From positions 4,179,501-4,243,500 of the forward strand of contig NC_052034.1 in NCBI RefSeq assembly GCF_015832195.1: DNA of 64,000 nucleotides, in the 5' to 3' direction. Position 1 is the stretch's first letter, and each line of letters opens with the position of its first letter. Positions 23,101 through 36,600 of this stretch are shown in pieces. Position numbers and translations under genes: made by a program. The DNA is from Motacilla alba alba. Lineage: Eukaryota; Chordata; Aves; Passeriformes; Motacillidae. The notes under the pieces were generated by a model. That model did no database searches. It saw nothing but the letters and a program-made list of their open reading frames with translations, and was not told the origin of the DNA.

Positions 23101-26100
23101 TTTATCTTTGACATTTGTTCTAGCTTTGGGTTTTTACATGAATATGCAGTCTGTGAGGGGAGAAAAACAATGGCCAGTCTATTGTCTCAGTTAATCCTTC
23201 CCTTAATGGTCATCTTGGGCTGCCTCGGGTGTTTCAGGTGAATCTTAGAACGGTCTGAGGCATCTCCTGCTGCAAGGAGTAGCGGGATGTCCAGGAAGGT
23301 GCTGGAGAGGCAAACTGCCTACCTAATCCTGGCTAGGAACAGGGTTTCAGTACGTCCAGTTACATCACAGCTTCCAAAAAGCTTGTAGTTTTAAGTGAAG
23401 GAAGTTTTTATTATGAGGCTTTCTGTTTGTTTGGGTTTTTTTAACAGTAAATGACTGGCAAACCCCTACTTTAATGTTCGTGTAATTGCATATTGAAGGT
23501 CGGAGGAAGCTGTTCTGTTCCCATCATTTAAATGTATCCATCTTAACCGATACTTTGTTAAAGCAATATCGGTTTAAGTATGTGCTTTAAAAAAAAACCC
23601 AACTTTTGTTTTTATGTATCTCTGGCTCTGATATTTTGGGAGCCTTGGGGCCAGCGCGGGCTGGATCCTGAGGCAGGAGGAAGTGATTGCCCTGGCTGGG
23701 TTTCTGGCAGCCGAGGGTCACTGCGTGTGCGCCTGCAGATGTGGTAACATGATCAGTCTTGGCAGCTCTGCGCAGCAATGTTGTACCAATGAGATTTTTT
23801 ACTTCTCCATATTTTGTCCTAAATCTCTCCGTGCAAAGGCAGATAAGGTCAGCCTAAATCCATGGACTTCAGCTGAGGGCTTCAGCAAATCATTCACAGT
23901 AAGAATCTGAGGAACTCGCGATTGGGTGACTGGCAAAGCACCGCTCTCACCTGTGGATGTGGATGTTGTTTGTGTTAAACTGTGTGTGAGCAGATTTTGC
24001 ACTGTGGGCAAGAACAGGGGGTTGGGATTGAGCCGTGGGTCTCTGCTGCAGTTCCCAACATCAGTGTGCAAAGGTAGCAGCATGGCTGTGGGGTTCTAAA
24101 GTCGAGAACTCAAAGTTGAGGAGGGGGCTGTTTAGCTGCTTAATTTAGGCTTTGCCTTCAAGGCATGGCTGCTGCATGGACCGGTGTTACATCAAACACC
24201 TGCATTGTCCCAAGGCTGTTTAAAATGGCACAGAGGGAGACGGTGGACAAGGAGAATTCTCTGTGGTTTCATACCTTGGCTTAGGAAAGTGCCAGTTTTA
24301 TGGTGACCACGACTTGTGGAACTGAGAAATCCTTTTTTTTTTGTGCCACTGTGAGGTCCATTTTTGAGTTGAGTCCTCAGGAGCAGGAGGCTGCAGCGGT
24401 TTGCTCCGAGGTGGGGTTCACTGCTTTGTTCCTGCTGCTCCAGAGCTGGTCTTTCCTGGTATGTCAGCCTGCAGGCATGACTCATGGGAGCCTTTCACAA
24501 CATGGAAAGGTCTTCCCAGAGGAATTCCAGCTCCTCCAGGCATTTGCAAAGGAAATTCTTAATTGGATTAGATTCATAATACTAATCTGCTAATGACTGT
24601 TTGTTATGGAGATCTTGGCACTATCTTGTAAATATATTCACCTTCCTTTAGCTGCCTTATGTCTTTTTATCACATACAAGCTCAGTGTTGTTGAGATTGT
24701 ACTGCCGCCAGCAGATCTGATAGTTGGGAATGGGGGACTACTGTGTTTATTACACAAGATCTTGTAAAGCTCATAATTCTTTCCTCTCTCTCTCTCCATT
24801 TCACGGTGTTGTTTAGGTGGGGTAGTAAAAGGGAAGCGATGGTAATTGGCATGTCTGACATCCGGCTGTACTTCTCTTACCAGGGGTGTGAAGGACACCC
24901 CGGGTGGGGAGTGCCTCTGTGCAGTTGTCAGTGACAGAACTGTGTATTTTTAGTAAGAATCAGGACCGAACAGGAATTTCCCCCGCCTCCCCATCAAAAA
25001 AAAGGGTCTTTTTTGGGTTGTAGGTGCTGTTGTGGTGGTGTGAGGAACGCCTGCAGGGGAGCAGGGCTCCTGTGTTTCCCTGTGTAAGACGGAGTCAATT
25101 TGAAATTTCAGTTGTAACATCGATACTGAAACAGTTTTTCAACACTGACATAAATTCTTCCGTTTATTGACCCACGCCAGTGGATGTTAAACTGCTTTTG
25201 TTGCTAGACTGTTGCTCACTGATACGTGTCAGGTTCTTGAGTTTTTCCTGTGCTCTGCAGCCTTTCTTAAACCTTGAGTCAGTGGCAAATAGCAGGAATC
25301 TGCTGTGGAGGAAGGGAGCAGTTACTTCCAGAGTAGGAAGGAGGTGTATCTCCCTGAAAGCAAGTGTGACAGTCTGAATATTTAGGAAGTGCTGTCTGTT
25401 GGAATATAAATCATGTGAGAAGGATGTACCCGTTTTGTTTTTTAAAACCAGTCAGGAAGTTCTCTTGGACTTGTGAAAATGCAAATGCATCTGGGGATAT
25501 AACATGGCTTTGTTACAGGGGTATGAAAGAAGTGAGTGTAAGCAAAAAGCATCTTGCCACGTCAGGTTACTGGCTAGACTTGGGATTTTTGTGACACAGA
25601 TTGTCAGAGCTGGCTTTTCCTTCTTATAGCAATCGATTTGTGCTGTCTCCAGCTCCACTGCTCACTAGATGTCTGCCCAGCTTCCTCGAAGGAACGCTGC
25701 AGTATCCAGTAACTCTGTAAGCTGAGTAAAAATAGTGTTGTAGCTTCCCTTTAATAAAGGGGTTGACAGATACCGGTTGTAATGCAATCACATACCTTTT
25801 TAGGGTATGGAGTAAATGCTCCCTGTAGCCAAAAATGAAGGGGGAGAAAAGAAAAAAAAAAAAAAGGTTGTATAAATCATTCTTCCTGTTGGTGTATCAG
25901 ATCTTGAGCACAAAAGGCAAAGAGCATCTCAGCCAGCTGGGGGGAATCGAGTGCCTGAACCCAACTCTAACCCATTTCTGCTGACGTCTGCTCTGCACGA
26001 TCACTGGAAGCAAACTAGATGGAGCTGGAGATTACCGACTTTGAACCCTGCAGAAAGCACTGGCCTGAGGATACAATTTAGCAGGCTGAAAACCCCATGC

Positions 26101-29100
26101 TGAATTTCTGGCAAGCACTAGTGATTGGTGTGAAACACCTGCCTGTACAGCCTCTGACTTTGGGCACGGCATCATGTGAACTTCCCAGTGATCTCTGTCT
26201 AGAATAGCAACAGGAGCAAGATATGAAGGTGATCTGGAAAAGGCAGAAAAGAAAGTATGCCCTGCTCTAAGGATTTTTTGTTGGTTTTGTTTTATTTTTT
26301 TTAGTGGATATTTCTGTCTCTGCTCTTTTTTCTCTCTTCCCCAGCGTTCTAGGGAAAGCCTAGTCCACATGTAGATGTCAGAATTACACTTCACTTGTGC
26401 CTGTGTGAAGACAAATTCATGCTTTTGCTTTTATGGGTCTGCCCTTCATCCTCTTCTGATGTGCTGCTTTCCTTTTTTCCACCTTATTGCTGCTGTCCTT
26501 TCACCCCTGTCTCCTTTGAACACGTTCAGTATGGCTGGGGCTGAATGTGTTCACTTCTCAGAAACCTCTCAGACCTGTGTTTTGATTATTTTTTTTCCCA
26601 CCAGAGATGTCTCTTCATTTATTGTTCTTTAAAGACAGAATTGGATGAAGTGATTCTCACCGGGGCTGTGTTGTTCCTCAGCCTCCTTTCTTTTCCCTGA
26701 TGCTGCCCTATGTGTCATCCTGCTTTGAGAAGATGACTTCTAATCTGTTAAGAAGATGGTGCTATAAAGACCTGAACACTTAATAATGATCCTGGACATT
26801 GAATTCAGGCTATTGTTACTATTGTCTGCAGCACAGGCATGAGTGATGCCTGGGAAAGAAACAGGAGTCAGGATGTGCAAAATGTTTGAATTTCTGTGTC
26901 TGACCCACATTTTTCAAAGTCAACAATTCTTCTATCAACTTCCATGGTTTCTGCTTATAAATACAAAGCTGGATGGTTCCCTAGGCAAATGTGTCTCAAA
27001 TATCAGAGTTCATAACCAGTCAAACTAATTAAAAAATAATAATCAAGAACCCTCCCTGTGGTTCTGGTGGTACTGTACACTCTTTAATACATATTTGTTT
27101 TTATATATCTATGTGTTTACCTATGTGGGGACATTTTGTATCTTAAAAAACAATACTTCCTTCAATTTTTTGTCAGCTGGACATTAATGAGGGTAATAAC
27201 TAACAGTTTGTCTAGGGAATGGTCTCTGTGGGCCAGGTTCTTTCTATAAATAGAAACAACTAATTACATCAGGTGATCACATGTTTACATGCAGCTTATC
27301 CAGTTTATTGGACCCTCCTGCTTGTCAGGTTGTGTAGGAAAACCAAACATAATAAAGTTGGAAGCAAAAAAGTTCTGCTTCGTGCCTTGGAGGACACCTC
27401 CCTGATTCCCCATGAAGTTCAGGACTGCCTGTGCACGAGGGCACAGGGAGGAGGCAGGACCCCAGTGAAGGCAGGAAGGGAGCTGAGGTAAGATAGATAA
27501 ACACTTGCTTCCATGAGGTTCTCTTCCCAGGATGGGAGTAGCAGGAGTGGTTTGATGGATTCAAGTAAGTAAGTTCATTGGCATCGAAATTCACAGAATG
27601 CTCACAAAATTTATGATGCACTGGTGAAATGGTACCTGGCTCTTAGGAGCACGGAGGTGCTGCTGCTGCCAGAGCCTGGGACTGCTGGCCAAGGCCTTGA
27701 AATGTTGAACACTGGCAGGTCTAGATAGTAAAGATAAGCACATAGAAGGAAATGTTGGGATCTGGCATACCCAGCAAAGCTGCTGCTTAAACCTTGACCA
27801 GTTCAAGTCTTCCTCCACTCTTGTAGCATCATGTAGATAGTGTAGCATACCTTTATTTTTTCATTGGCTACATCTTATTCCTCACTGTCTGCCCATATAA
27901 TGGTGTTTTAATCCTGCTTCTGTTTTCTGTCTGTTGCTGAACCCTTTTTTCCAGCTCTGGCCGTGCTGTTGGAAAGATGCACGCTAAGCACATGCAGCGT
28001 TCCAGATGATGGGATAATTGGTGACCTGTGAAACAGTCAGTTTGGTTCCCTTCCTTGCATAGTGGCAGCCAAAATAATCACGTCCTGACCTGTTTGGTGG
28101 TGTCCAGGAGTCCTTGCTGGATGTTGCTAATTTAGAACTTCTTATGTCCACGCTCAAGACTTCAGTGTAAACAAAGTTGTGCTGTCAAGCTTTTTTCACA
28201 GGTTCCCTCAGGAATTGTTGCACCACAGGTAGAAGTATAGTGGGTGATGCTCTGTAGTTAATGTGAGTTGTGCTGCTGGCTTAAAATAGGTATAACTTAT
28301 AAACAGTGTGAGCCTGATTGAGGCCAGAAAGTTGCTGAAACTGTTAGTTTTGATGTGATCAGGTCGTGCTTAGAGGTCTGTAAAGAACAAAAATTATGCT
28401 GGGTTTATCTGAAGTTTGGTGGTCTCTGCATTGATGCTTGACAAATTTTTGGCTTTTTCAGGAAGATTGTTGTTGTACAGCTGAGTGTCACAATTTATCC
28501 ATGGTAATGAGCAGAACTTGGAGACTTCGCTGAATAATTTGAGGAACAACAGTGGAGGAGAGGAGGGAGCTGATAGTTTTCCTAATAACCACCTCTGAGG
28601 GAATTAAAATCTGGCTTCTGTCTTCAGAAGCTTTGTGTTGATGCAAGAGTAAAAGAGGAAGGTAAGGGAGTTGCAGTGGGGAGGAACTTGCTGCAGGCTG
28701 CAGCTGCTGGCTTGTTTGGTGTGGTTTTATTCTGTCTAAGGTAGAGGTCAGGGTTCCAGGTGTCCTCCTCCAGCCGGCTTTGGGAGCAGCTGTGAGCAGA
28801 AGTATGTAACTTGGGCGCAGTAAAAATGTTCCAAAAAAGCTGAATTTGTAAATGATGCAACTTTCCCCGTTTCTCAATGGGGCTCTTGTAATGCCCTGAC
28901 AGTGAGGTTGGTTTCCTGGTTTGTTTTAGCTGCCATTGAGGCCCTGCTGTAGGAAGCCAGGGAGCCTTGTTCTTTATGAAGCTGGTAGAACAGCTGTAGC
29001 TCTATCCATCATAGGGATAAATAGGAGTCCCATGGAAGAGTTGAAAGCCTTCTTCCCTTATCTGGCAAACATATCTAGCATCTTTCATTATCATCCTCTC

Positions 29101-32100
29101 ACTGAGTCTTGGTCATTTAATCAAGTTTCCTGAGAAGGAAAAAATGTGTTTGCCTGCATTTTTTTCATGGTGTGACTATTTTTCCTCCGCACAGGAAAAA
29201 ATAATATTTAAGTCCAATTGTTGAAAACAACTGACGTGAAAGAGAAGTTATTGAAGAAAGCTTCACCAGGCACTGGTTTGTTTTCCTGCCACCATTATCC
29301 CAGCTGGTAGCTGGCTGTATCCTGGTGGGTCCAAAAGTAGTGTCAACGTGCCTTTGACGCAAGATGGCCAGGAATGCAGTGTGTAAATAACCTCAGGTCT
29401 GCTTATAACTGGTTCCTTTGAGAGCTGTGGCCCAGTTTGTATTGGAGAAGGTGCCATTCCTTGGAGCACTTGTTTACCTATTTATTGAGGTCAGCAAAGT
29501 GAGGAGTAATTACAGGATTTAGACTTGACAACAGGCTTCTGATGTATGAGAGCCCCAGAGTGTGAAATTGAAAAGCTAAGTGGCTTCATGCTATTGTTTG
29601 CTTGATAAAAACTGCTAATATGCTCTTGAAGATTTTTTTTTTATTTTGTCACAGCCATTTAAGTTTTATTTAAGGGATGGAGCATTGCGTTCTGACCGTG
29701 GCAGAGTAATGCTTGACAATGCATCTGATAGGAATTTCAGGAGATAGTTAACTTTCTGAGAAAAAGCCATGAGACAGATATTATATGGCAAGTGACTTCA
29801 TAGTCAGTGTAGTGGTTTTTGACTAGGCAGTGATAAACATCTCCTTCAATTTTCAGAGGCTTTGTATGAGTTAGTCTTCCAGGTGTTTTTAAGTCAGCCT
29901 GTGTTTTTCAGAGCTGTCTTTGTTTTAAATGCAGAAACCCATTCTGCTGAGCAGGTTTGATTTGGGTCACCCCAAACCCCCCAGGTAAACAGCAGAGGCC
30001 ACCACTCTTGTCTGTGATGACAGAAGGGGAAACTTTCTGAAATGAAGGGTTGGTAAAAATGTACTGAAAAGTGCAACCGACTGGTGTGTAGTTGAAAGGA
30101 GATGTGTTGTAACCAAAGATAAAGTGGGAGCTGTACAATTCCAGGTCCTGTTGGCAGCAAACACTGGCGGCTGGAGCTGTGCATGCTAATGAACCCATGA
30201 AAGATAGGGAGAAAAGGGCCGTGGTGCTCCTGCCAAAGTGCTAATTCTTACCTTGCTTATGAAGATCAAGTATCTCGCTCAGATTTAAAAATCCGTTTCT
30301 TTTATGCTTACAGTAAAAGGTTGAAGAATGTGGTCATACCTAGTCAATTAAAACAGCATTCTTTAGCGCTTCCCTGGCTTTCTGCTGAGACCCAGGCAGT
30401 GCTCTCTGCTTGCTGCGAGGCCAGCAGTGCAGGAGCAGGCTTCATCAGTCTTTGTTAGCATGGTGAGCTGCGTTGATGAACAGTTCATTAACCAGGAGAG
30501 GCAGAATCAGTCTTTTAATACACTTGCTATCGCAGCTAGGCCCTGCCAGTGAGCAGAAAACCTCAGGAGGCTTGTCTGAGCACTAAAACCTTTCTGCTGC
30601 TCTGAAACTAATCTTTCCCCCTCCTTCCACAGGCCTTTGGGTAGCAGCATTCATTAAAATGCTTCTTTAATAGTACGGCGTGTGTAGGATTTCATGTTTC
30701 AAACCCAGCAAATGGGACAATAACATACACACTTGCAGAAGAAACCTGTTCTGACTCTTCCAGGCGTCTCTCAAGGTTCACCCTGGTATTAATTGTTTCA
30801 TTGTAAAATGCGTAAGATTGAGGTAACAGTTAAAACAAATAACCCGAGGCATCTGGCAGCGTGTGGATCCCTGGCACGCCGCACGGCGGAATGGGGCAGA
30901 CGTGTTCCCAGCAGTTCAGGCACGCTCGTCGGGAGCTTCAGAGGGTGAAATTTCACTGGGAACAAATCAAAGTCTCTGTTTTTTTTGCCCTGGGGTGTTG
31001 GGAGGGGAGAGGGGAATGGGCCGCATGAATCCGTACTTGCTGTAGATGCAGATCTAAGAGCTTGTTTTCGAGCAAGAGTAAAACCTGGGCTGTTGCAGGA
31101 TGCACCTTAGGATCCAGCATGGATTTATGCTGCAGCAAGCACACGGGGTTCATTTGTTACTCTCCTCCTTCCACCCCCCTCCCCTTCCCTGCTTCTGTTA
31201 GCAAAAGATTAGTTTGGGGCAGGGAGCTACTGCTTCATCCAAGCATTTGAGGTGAAGCAGCCAGTAGTGGAGGCTTTGGTGCTCTCATCTAGAGCCTGAT
31301 CTCTTGTTCATCCAAGCCCTCCAGGAAATGAGAAACATAAGCTGCAGGTATGTCAGTGCATATATGCAGAGCGCTGCGTTTCTGGAGCGCCTGGAACACG
31401 GAGGCCTCTGAAACCCTGCACTCCTCCTCAAAATGGCTGCCAGATGTGTTGGCTCTACTGAATTCCCCAGAGCCTGACACCAGAAATGCTGAGGTTATTA
31501 CCAGCGTGGTTCTTGCTGTGTTCTTCCTTCAGTCTTCCAGGCACAGTGTTGCAAGAGGCAGTGTGACCCTGGATGGCTGCAGTACCTGCAGAGGCGGTCA
31601 CTGGCACACGGGCGAGCTCGGGGCAAGGCTTGCCGGGACTCTGTTTAAACAAAGGAAGTGTGTTTGTTTTCACAGTCCAGGCTTGGGAGCCTGGGCTGGG
31701 ATCCTGTGCCATTTCCCTGTGCTAGGAGCAAGATTCTCGAGGAAGGCAGCCTCTCCCTTTGCTGCAGAGCACAGCTCTTCCCGGCCAGCAAGTATGCATC
31801 TTATCCTCCCTGGCTTGTCAGGGCTGGAGACTGGAAAGCTTAACTCAGATTTGGTTTGGTATTTGTAGGTGCAATAAACAGTATAGAGACTCCTGCCATG
31901 AACCAACATCTAGCTTCCCATGCTTGTGTGGCTTTCCTGGGCCAGTTTTATAAGCTACTGTACTTCTTGATCCCCTTGTAACCCAGTCAGTCCCAGTGGA
32001 TCCTTGAAATCTGTTTCCCAGTTGGTGGTAAATGGAGCTTCCAGATCCTGTGGTAGTGCATCTGTGTGTTCAGCACAAGAAAGCAGACTTCCTAAGAGCT

Positions 32101-33640
32101 GCCTCTAGCAAAAGTCAGGAGAACTTTTAAAAGTATTATCTTAAGCCACACTGCCTGGTAAATGGCTGGTTTTTGCCAGCAGGTACATTTTCCCTGCCAC
32201 AGTCAGCAGTTTGCTCAAATAACAAATCTTAATGATAAAGAGGTGTTGGAAAGTACTTGAGTTAGTAGTAGGATCTGTAAGGAAAGTGTATCATCTAACA
32301 TATGCTGCTCTGCCTTTTACCGAGGAAAAGTGTTTCTCAAAATAGTCCTCCTCACTCCTTAGTCTAATTTGCTTTGGTTTATTTCTAGCATCAAAATGAG
32401 AATGTCATTTCACTGTGATACAGCTTTTATAGTAAGTGCAGATCCATGTGAGTAGGATGTATCCTGTGCTTCGTAGCCAAGGCAAGCTGGAGATGGTGAC
32501 ACTTTTAAGACTATTTGGGTTGTCTTAAGATAGAAGGTGGTTTCTACCATTAAGTGTGCCCAGGGATGGAGTACATGGGAGGTGGTGGGTAGACCTCATG
32601 GCAGCTCGTTCAGTTGGACTCACTGCAAATCCAAGGCATGGAAATGCCTGGATGTATGACTGTGCTTGCTGCACGGGAATCTGTGTGCTCTCACATGGAG
32701 TAATCAAGTTATTGAGGAGGTGTGGTGGTTGTGGGGGGGAGGTATGTGTATGGCACGCCAGTGAATCTTCCATTTATCTTTGCTGTTCAAGTCTGAGAGT
32801 GCTCTGAAACCGTGGAGCTGAGATGGGTGTCATGGAAGACTGGCTTCTTGGAGGTGTCTGGCTAAGTGGATGTATGGGAGAGCGAATCCAGGGAGCTTCA
32901 CCATAAATTAAAGGAAGTGCCTGGGAGTGGAACTGCAGAGCTGCCCTGACTGTGGCTGTGTACGTGAGAAGAGTTCCAGAAATGACAGTAAATAACAGTA
33001 AAGCTTTGCTTTGTGCTTCTCTTGTAGCAACCCTCCGCTCAGCGAGGAGATGCTGCCGCCGGGGGAGTGGATGTGCCACCGCTGCACCGTGCGCCGCAAG
33101 GTAAAGCCTCCACGAACAGACACGGTCCCTGCCCTTCCAACCGGCCCTCTGAAACCTGAATCCTGTGGTTTATACCTGCCTCTCCCTTCGTGTGTACTTA
33201 GACAACCAGAGCTGCTTCTTTGTGCTCATGTTTGCAAAGGGTTTTGTTAGGAAAGGGCTTAAAGAAACCTAAGGGGTGTTGGTGAGACCCTTAGGATATT
33301 TTAACCTCACTACTAGGAGGTAAAACTCAATACCTGATACCTTCTTGTCAATCTGTGCCTTTTAAACTGTTTTCCTTCCCCCCATTTCTGGAAAGGAGGG
33401 AGAGCTGAGGCACAGAGGAAATGGCTCCTGTGTTTGAGGAGGTGAGCTGTCTACAGGCAGAATGGGAGTCACGTTAATACAGCTTTGCCATCAGGGCTCT
33501 GATTCTACTTAATATGTGTTTTTTAGAAGAGTGACTTCACAGCAGTTGTACATCAGCAGAGGGTGAAATCACAGTGAGTTATGATTTCCTGGGCTGTTGA
33601 ACAAGATGGGAAGGAGATGATTGGGCAATATTGTAGCTTG

Positions 33641-33676
<36 letters not shown>

Positions 33677-36600
33677 CTGCCTTGATGCTCTTTCTCCAGG
33701 AAGCTGTCTTGCACAATGTAAACATCTTATTGCTGTGACCACGTAGGGCTGCGTAGCAGAGGGCTTAGAAACTGCACCAAGCTATCTAGCAACTGTTCCC
33801 TTGAAGTGATACCCAAAACAGATTGGAAGAAAACTGTGTGCTCAGCCTTTTGTTCCTGAAGTGATTGCCTTGTTATGTTTCCAGGGTACTGCTCAGCCAT
33901 CTGCCAACAATAGAAATGAAGGTCACAAATCGAAAAAACAAATAATAAAGTAAAAAGAGAGAGAAAAAGAGAAAATCCCCAACTTTTCTATATTAAAAAT
34001 TGCCTGAAAACACTTTGCTCCCTTTGCAGACCTTGTTAGTGATGGAGTAGATTGGTTCCTCCATATGGGTGATGCTGTCAAGCACTGGAACAGTGCACAG
34101 TTGCCCATCCCAGGCCATGCAGCATCTCCTCCTGTTGCAAAATGGATCTTGTGGTGATGGCAATCTACAGTTTTCCTCTGCTGCACCTTGTTCAAGATTC
34201 CTGTCATCAGGAGATAGCAGAGTGTTGTTTGTATGTTGTGCTTGTATTCTCAAGCTGACCTTCCCAACCCCTGATGGGTTTGTATGCAGTGGCAGGGTTA
34301 GTAAAGTGCATCAACAGTGAACAGTTTGCTGTGGAATTTCTCAGTGTTGGTAGCAAAGTAAACAGTTGCCTGATTTGTCAAACATTTAGGACTAGATGCT
34401 GTGAAATGTTTTCCTGATCTGGACTCAAGTATAGCTACCCTGAAAGGAGAGACACATGGTAATGTTCTTCCCCATGCTTGGTTCTCTTCAGCTGTTCTGT
34501 CACCTGTACCTTAGCTGCCATCAGACTGTTCTTGATCGAGGCTCTAATGACTGCAAGGGGGAAGTTGTAGTGCGTGGCTCAAGCGTTTTCAGATGCTGTT
34601 TGTCTTCAATCGCGTATTTGTCAAGGTTGATGTGCTTTGTTTGTGGCCTCCATGATAAGCCTGCCTATTCATGTCGTGCAGAAGCGAGAACAGAAGAAAG
34701 AGCTGGGGCAGGTAAATGGATTGGTGGACAAATCTGGGAAAAGGACCACCTCCCCCACCAGTGACGCAGACCTGTTGGACAGGTCTAGCAGCAGCATCAG
34801 GGCTAATGCGCATGCCAGGATCTTGGAAAGGAGAGCGAGCCGGCCTGGCACTCCCACATCCAATGCCAGCACCGAGACCCCCAACTCAGAACAGAATGAT
34901 GTCGATGAGGACATAATTGACGTGGATGATGACTCTGCCATTGCAGAAATGGACTGTGGGCAGCCCCAGCTGAAGCGACCCTTTGAGCTTCTTATTGCTG
35001 CTGCCATGGAAAGGAACCCAACGCAGTTCCAGCTGCCGAATGAACTGACCTGCACCACAGCACTTCCAGGTGAGCAGGGCCTTTTCTGCTGTTAGTGAAG
35101 ATGCCTGCAGTTGCATCCTGCTGTCATCTTTCCTCTTTGCCCTCCTGACTCTGTGACAGTTGTGGCTCCAGTGGTGCTCGCTGGTGAAAGGTGCTCACCT
35201 AGCAGCAGGTGCCTTTCAAATCTGTGGGAACACTGCAACTACACACCATGTCCATCAGAACTTGTGATAGATGCTTGTTGATCTCACCTTGGACTAGATC
35301 ATCAATATGAAAAAGAATCAGTTGTCAAAATACTTGATTTTTTATTTATGATGCAATAATATAGTAACAAAGTAGTGACTAAATGTAGAGGGTGTCACTG
35401 AAATTACTAAGTGTGAAATATATCTGCCTTTAAAGACAGTCTCTGTCACTTAAGGCTGGATTTAGTGGTTGATAGAGGTTCCTTAAGCCTCAATCTTTGA
35501 CTTTTCTGAGATGATGATATGTATCTACCAGAAGGCAAACCTCTGCTATGTGGATAACACAAAACTTTTAAAATTTTCCTTTTCAGGTACTAGTAAGAGG
35601 AGGAGAAAGGAAGAAACCACAGGAAAGAATGTCAAGAAAGCACAACACGAGTTAGACCACAATGGTTTGGTTCCCTTGCCGGTGAAGGTCTGCTTCACAT
35701 GCAACAGGTACTTGTTCTTTCAGGAAGCTGTTCAGTGTAGCTGCAGCCTTCACAGGAGCAAAGTTCTTGCTGAAAAAAGGAGATTACCTGTTTCCTTTTC
35801 TATTCTCCTGCATTACTTACTTACAATCCTCTAAACAAATGGGAGAATATTAATCTTTGCTAAATAACAGGTGTTCACCACAGCAAGTGTAGGTCCAGCT
35901 GTAAAGGGTTCTGAAATGTAGCCTGAAGATTGACAAGATTGAGGCATCTTGTCTTTAGTGGTTTTCTGCAAAGAAATATTCTAAAGTGATGGTGGTTTGG
36001 TAAATGACGATGTTTGTTTATGGTTGGTGAAGGAAGTGTGTGAGGAGGTGACCTTTAGGAAATAGAAATCTACTGAGAGATTTATAAGCCCAAGGCAAAT
36101 AGGAATATTGTGCTGAAATTGTAAATCTGAAAACCAGTGCAAAATACTGATGGGTTTTGTAATGCTGCATAAAAAAATGCATAGATCAATCCCAATTCAA
36201 AATGTCAGTGAAAATGAAACCTTTATTTCAGAAACCCAGTCAGAGTGAGTTTCTTGAAGTGGAATGGGGATTCAGGTGGGCTTTTGTGGAGAACAACTGA
36301 TGACTTTGTCATAGAGCAAAGGCTTTTTTAAAGCCTGGGGATTCTGATGTAGTTGTTTTTCTGGAGTTTGAGACTTGTTTTGAGAACATCTTGTTGATGT
36401 ATGTGTCCCAGCATCACACATGATTCCTCCAAGGAAACTTGTAATTACCTAAATCTGAGATTTCCTTTTGATCTCTGAATTTTGCTTCAAATAAAGGCTT
36501 TTGCCTCAAGTGGATCTTAAAGAAGGTCTATACAGATCAAGTTACAAATCAGAAATCCTACTTTTTGGTGCAAACAACAGTGTAGAGGATAAACTGAAGT

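Noticed and set aside
31350..31868. 172-residue ORF in PHF12 intron 2
   Set aside because: No domain, no similarity recognised, no splice partners; about the length expected by chance in 14 kb of intron.
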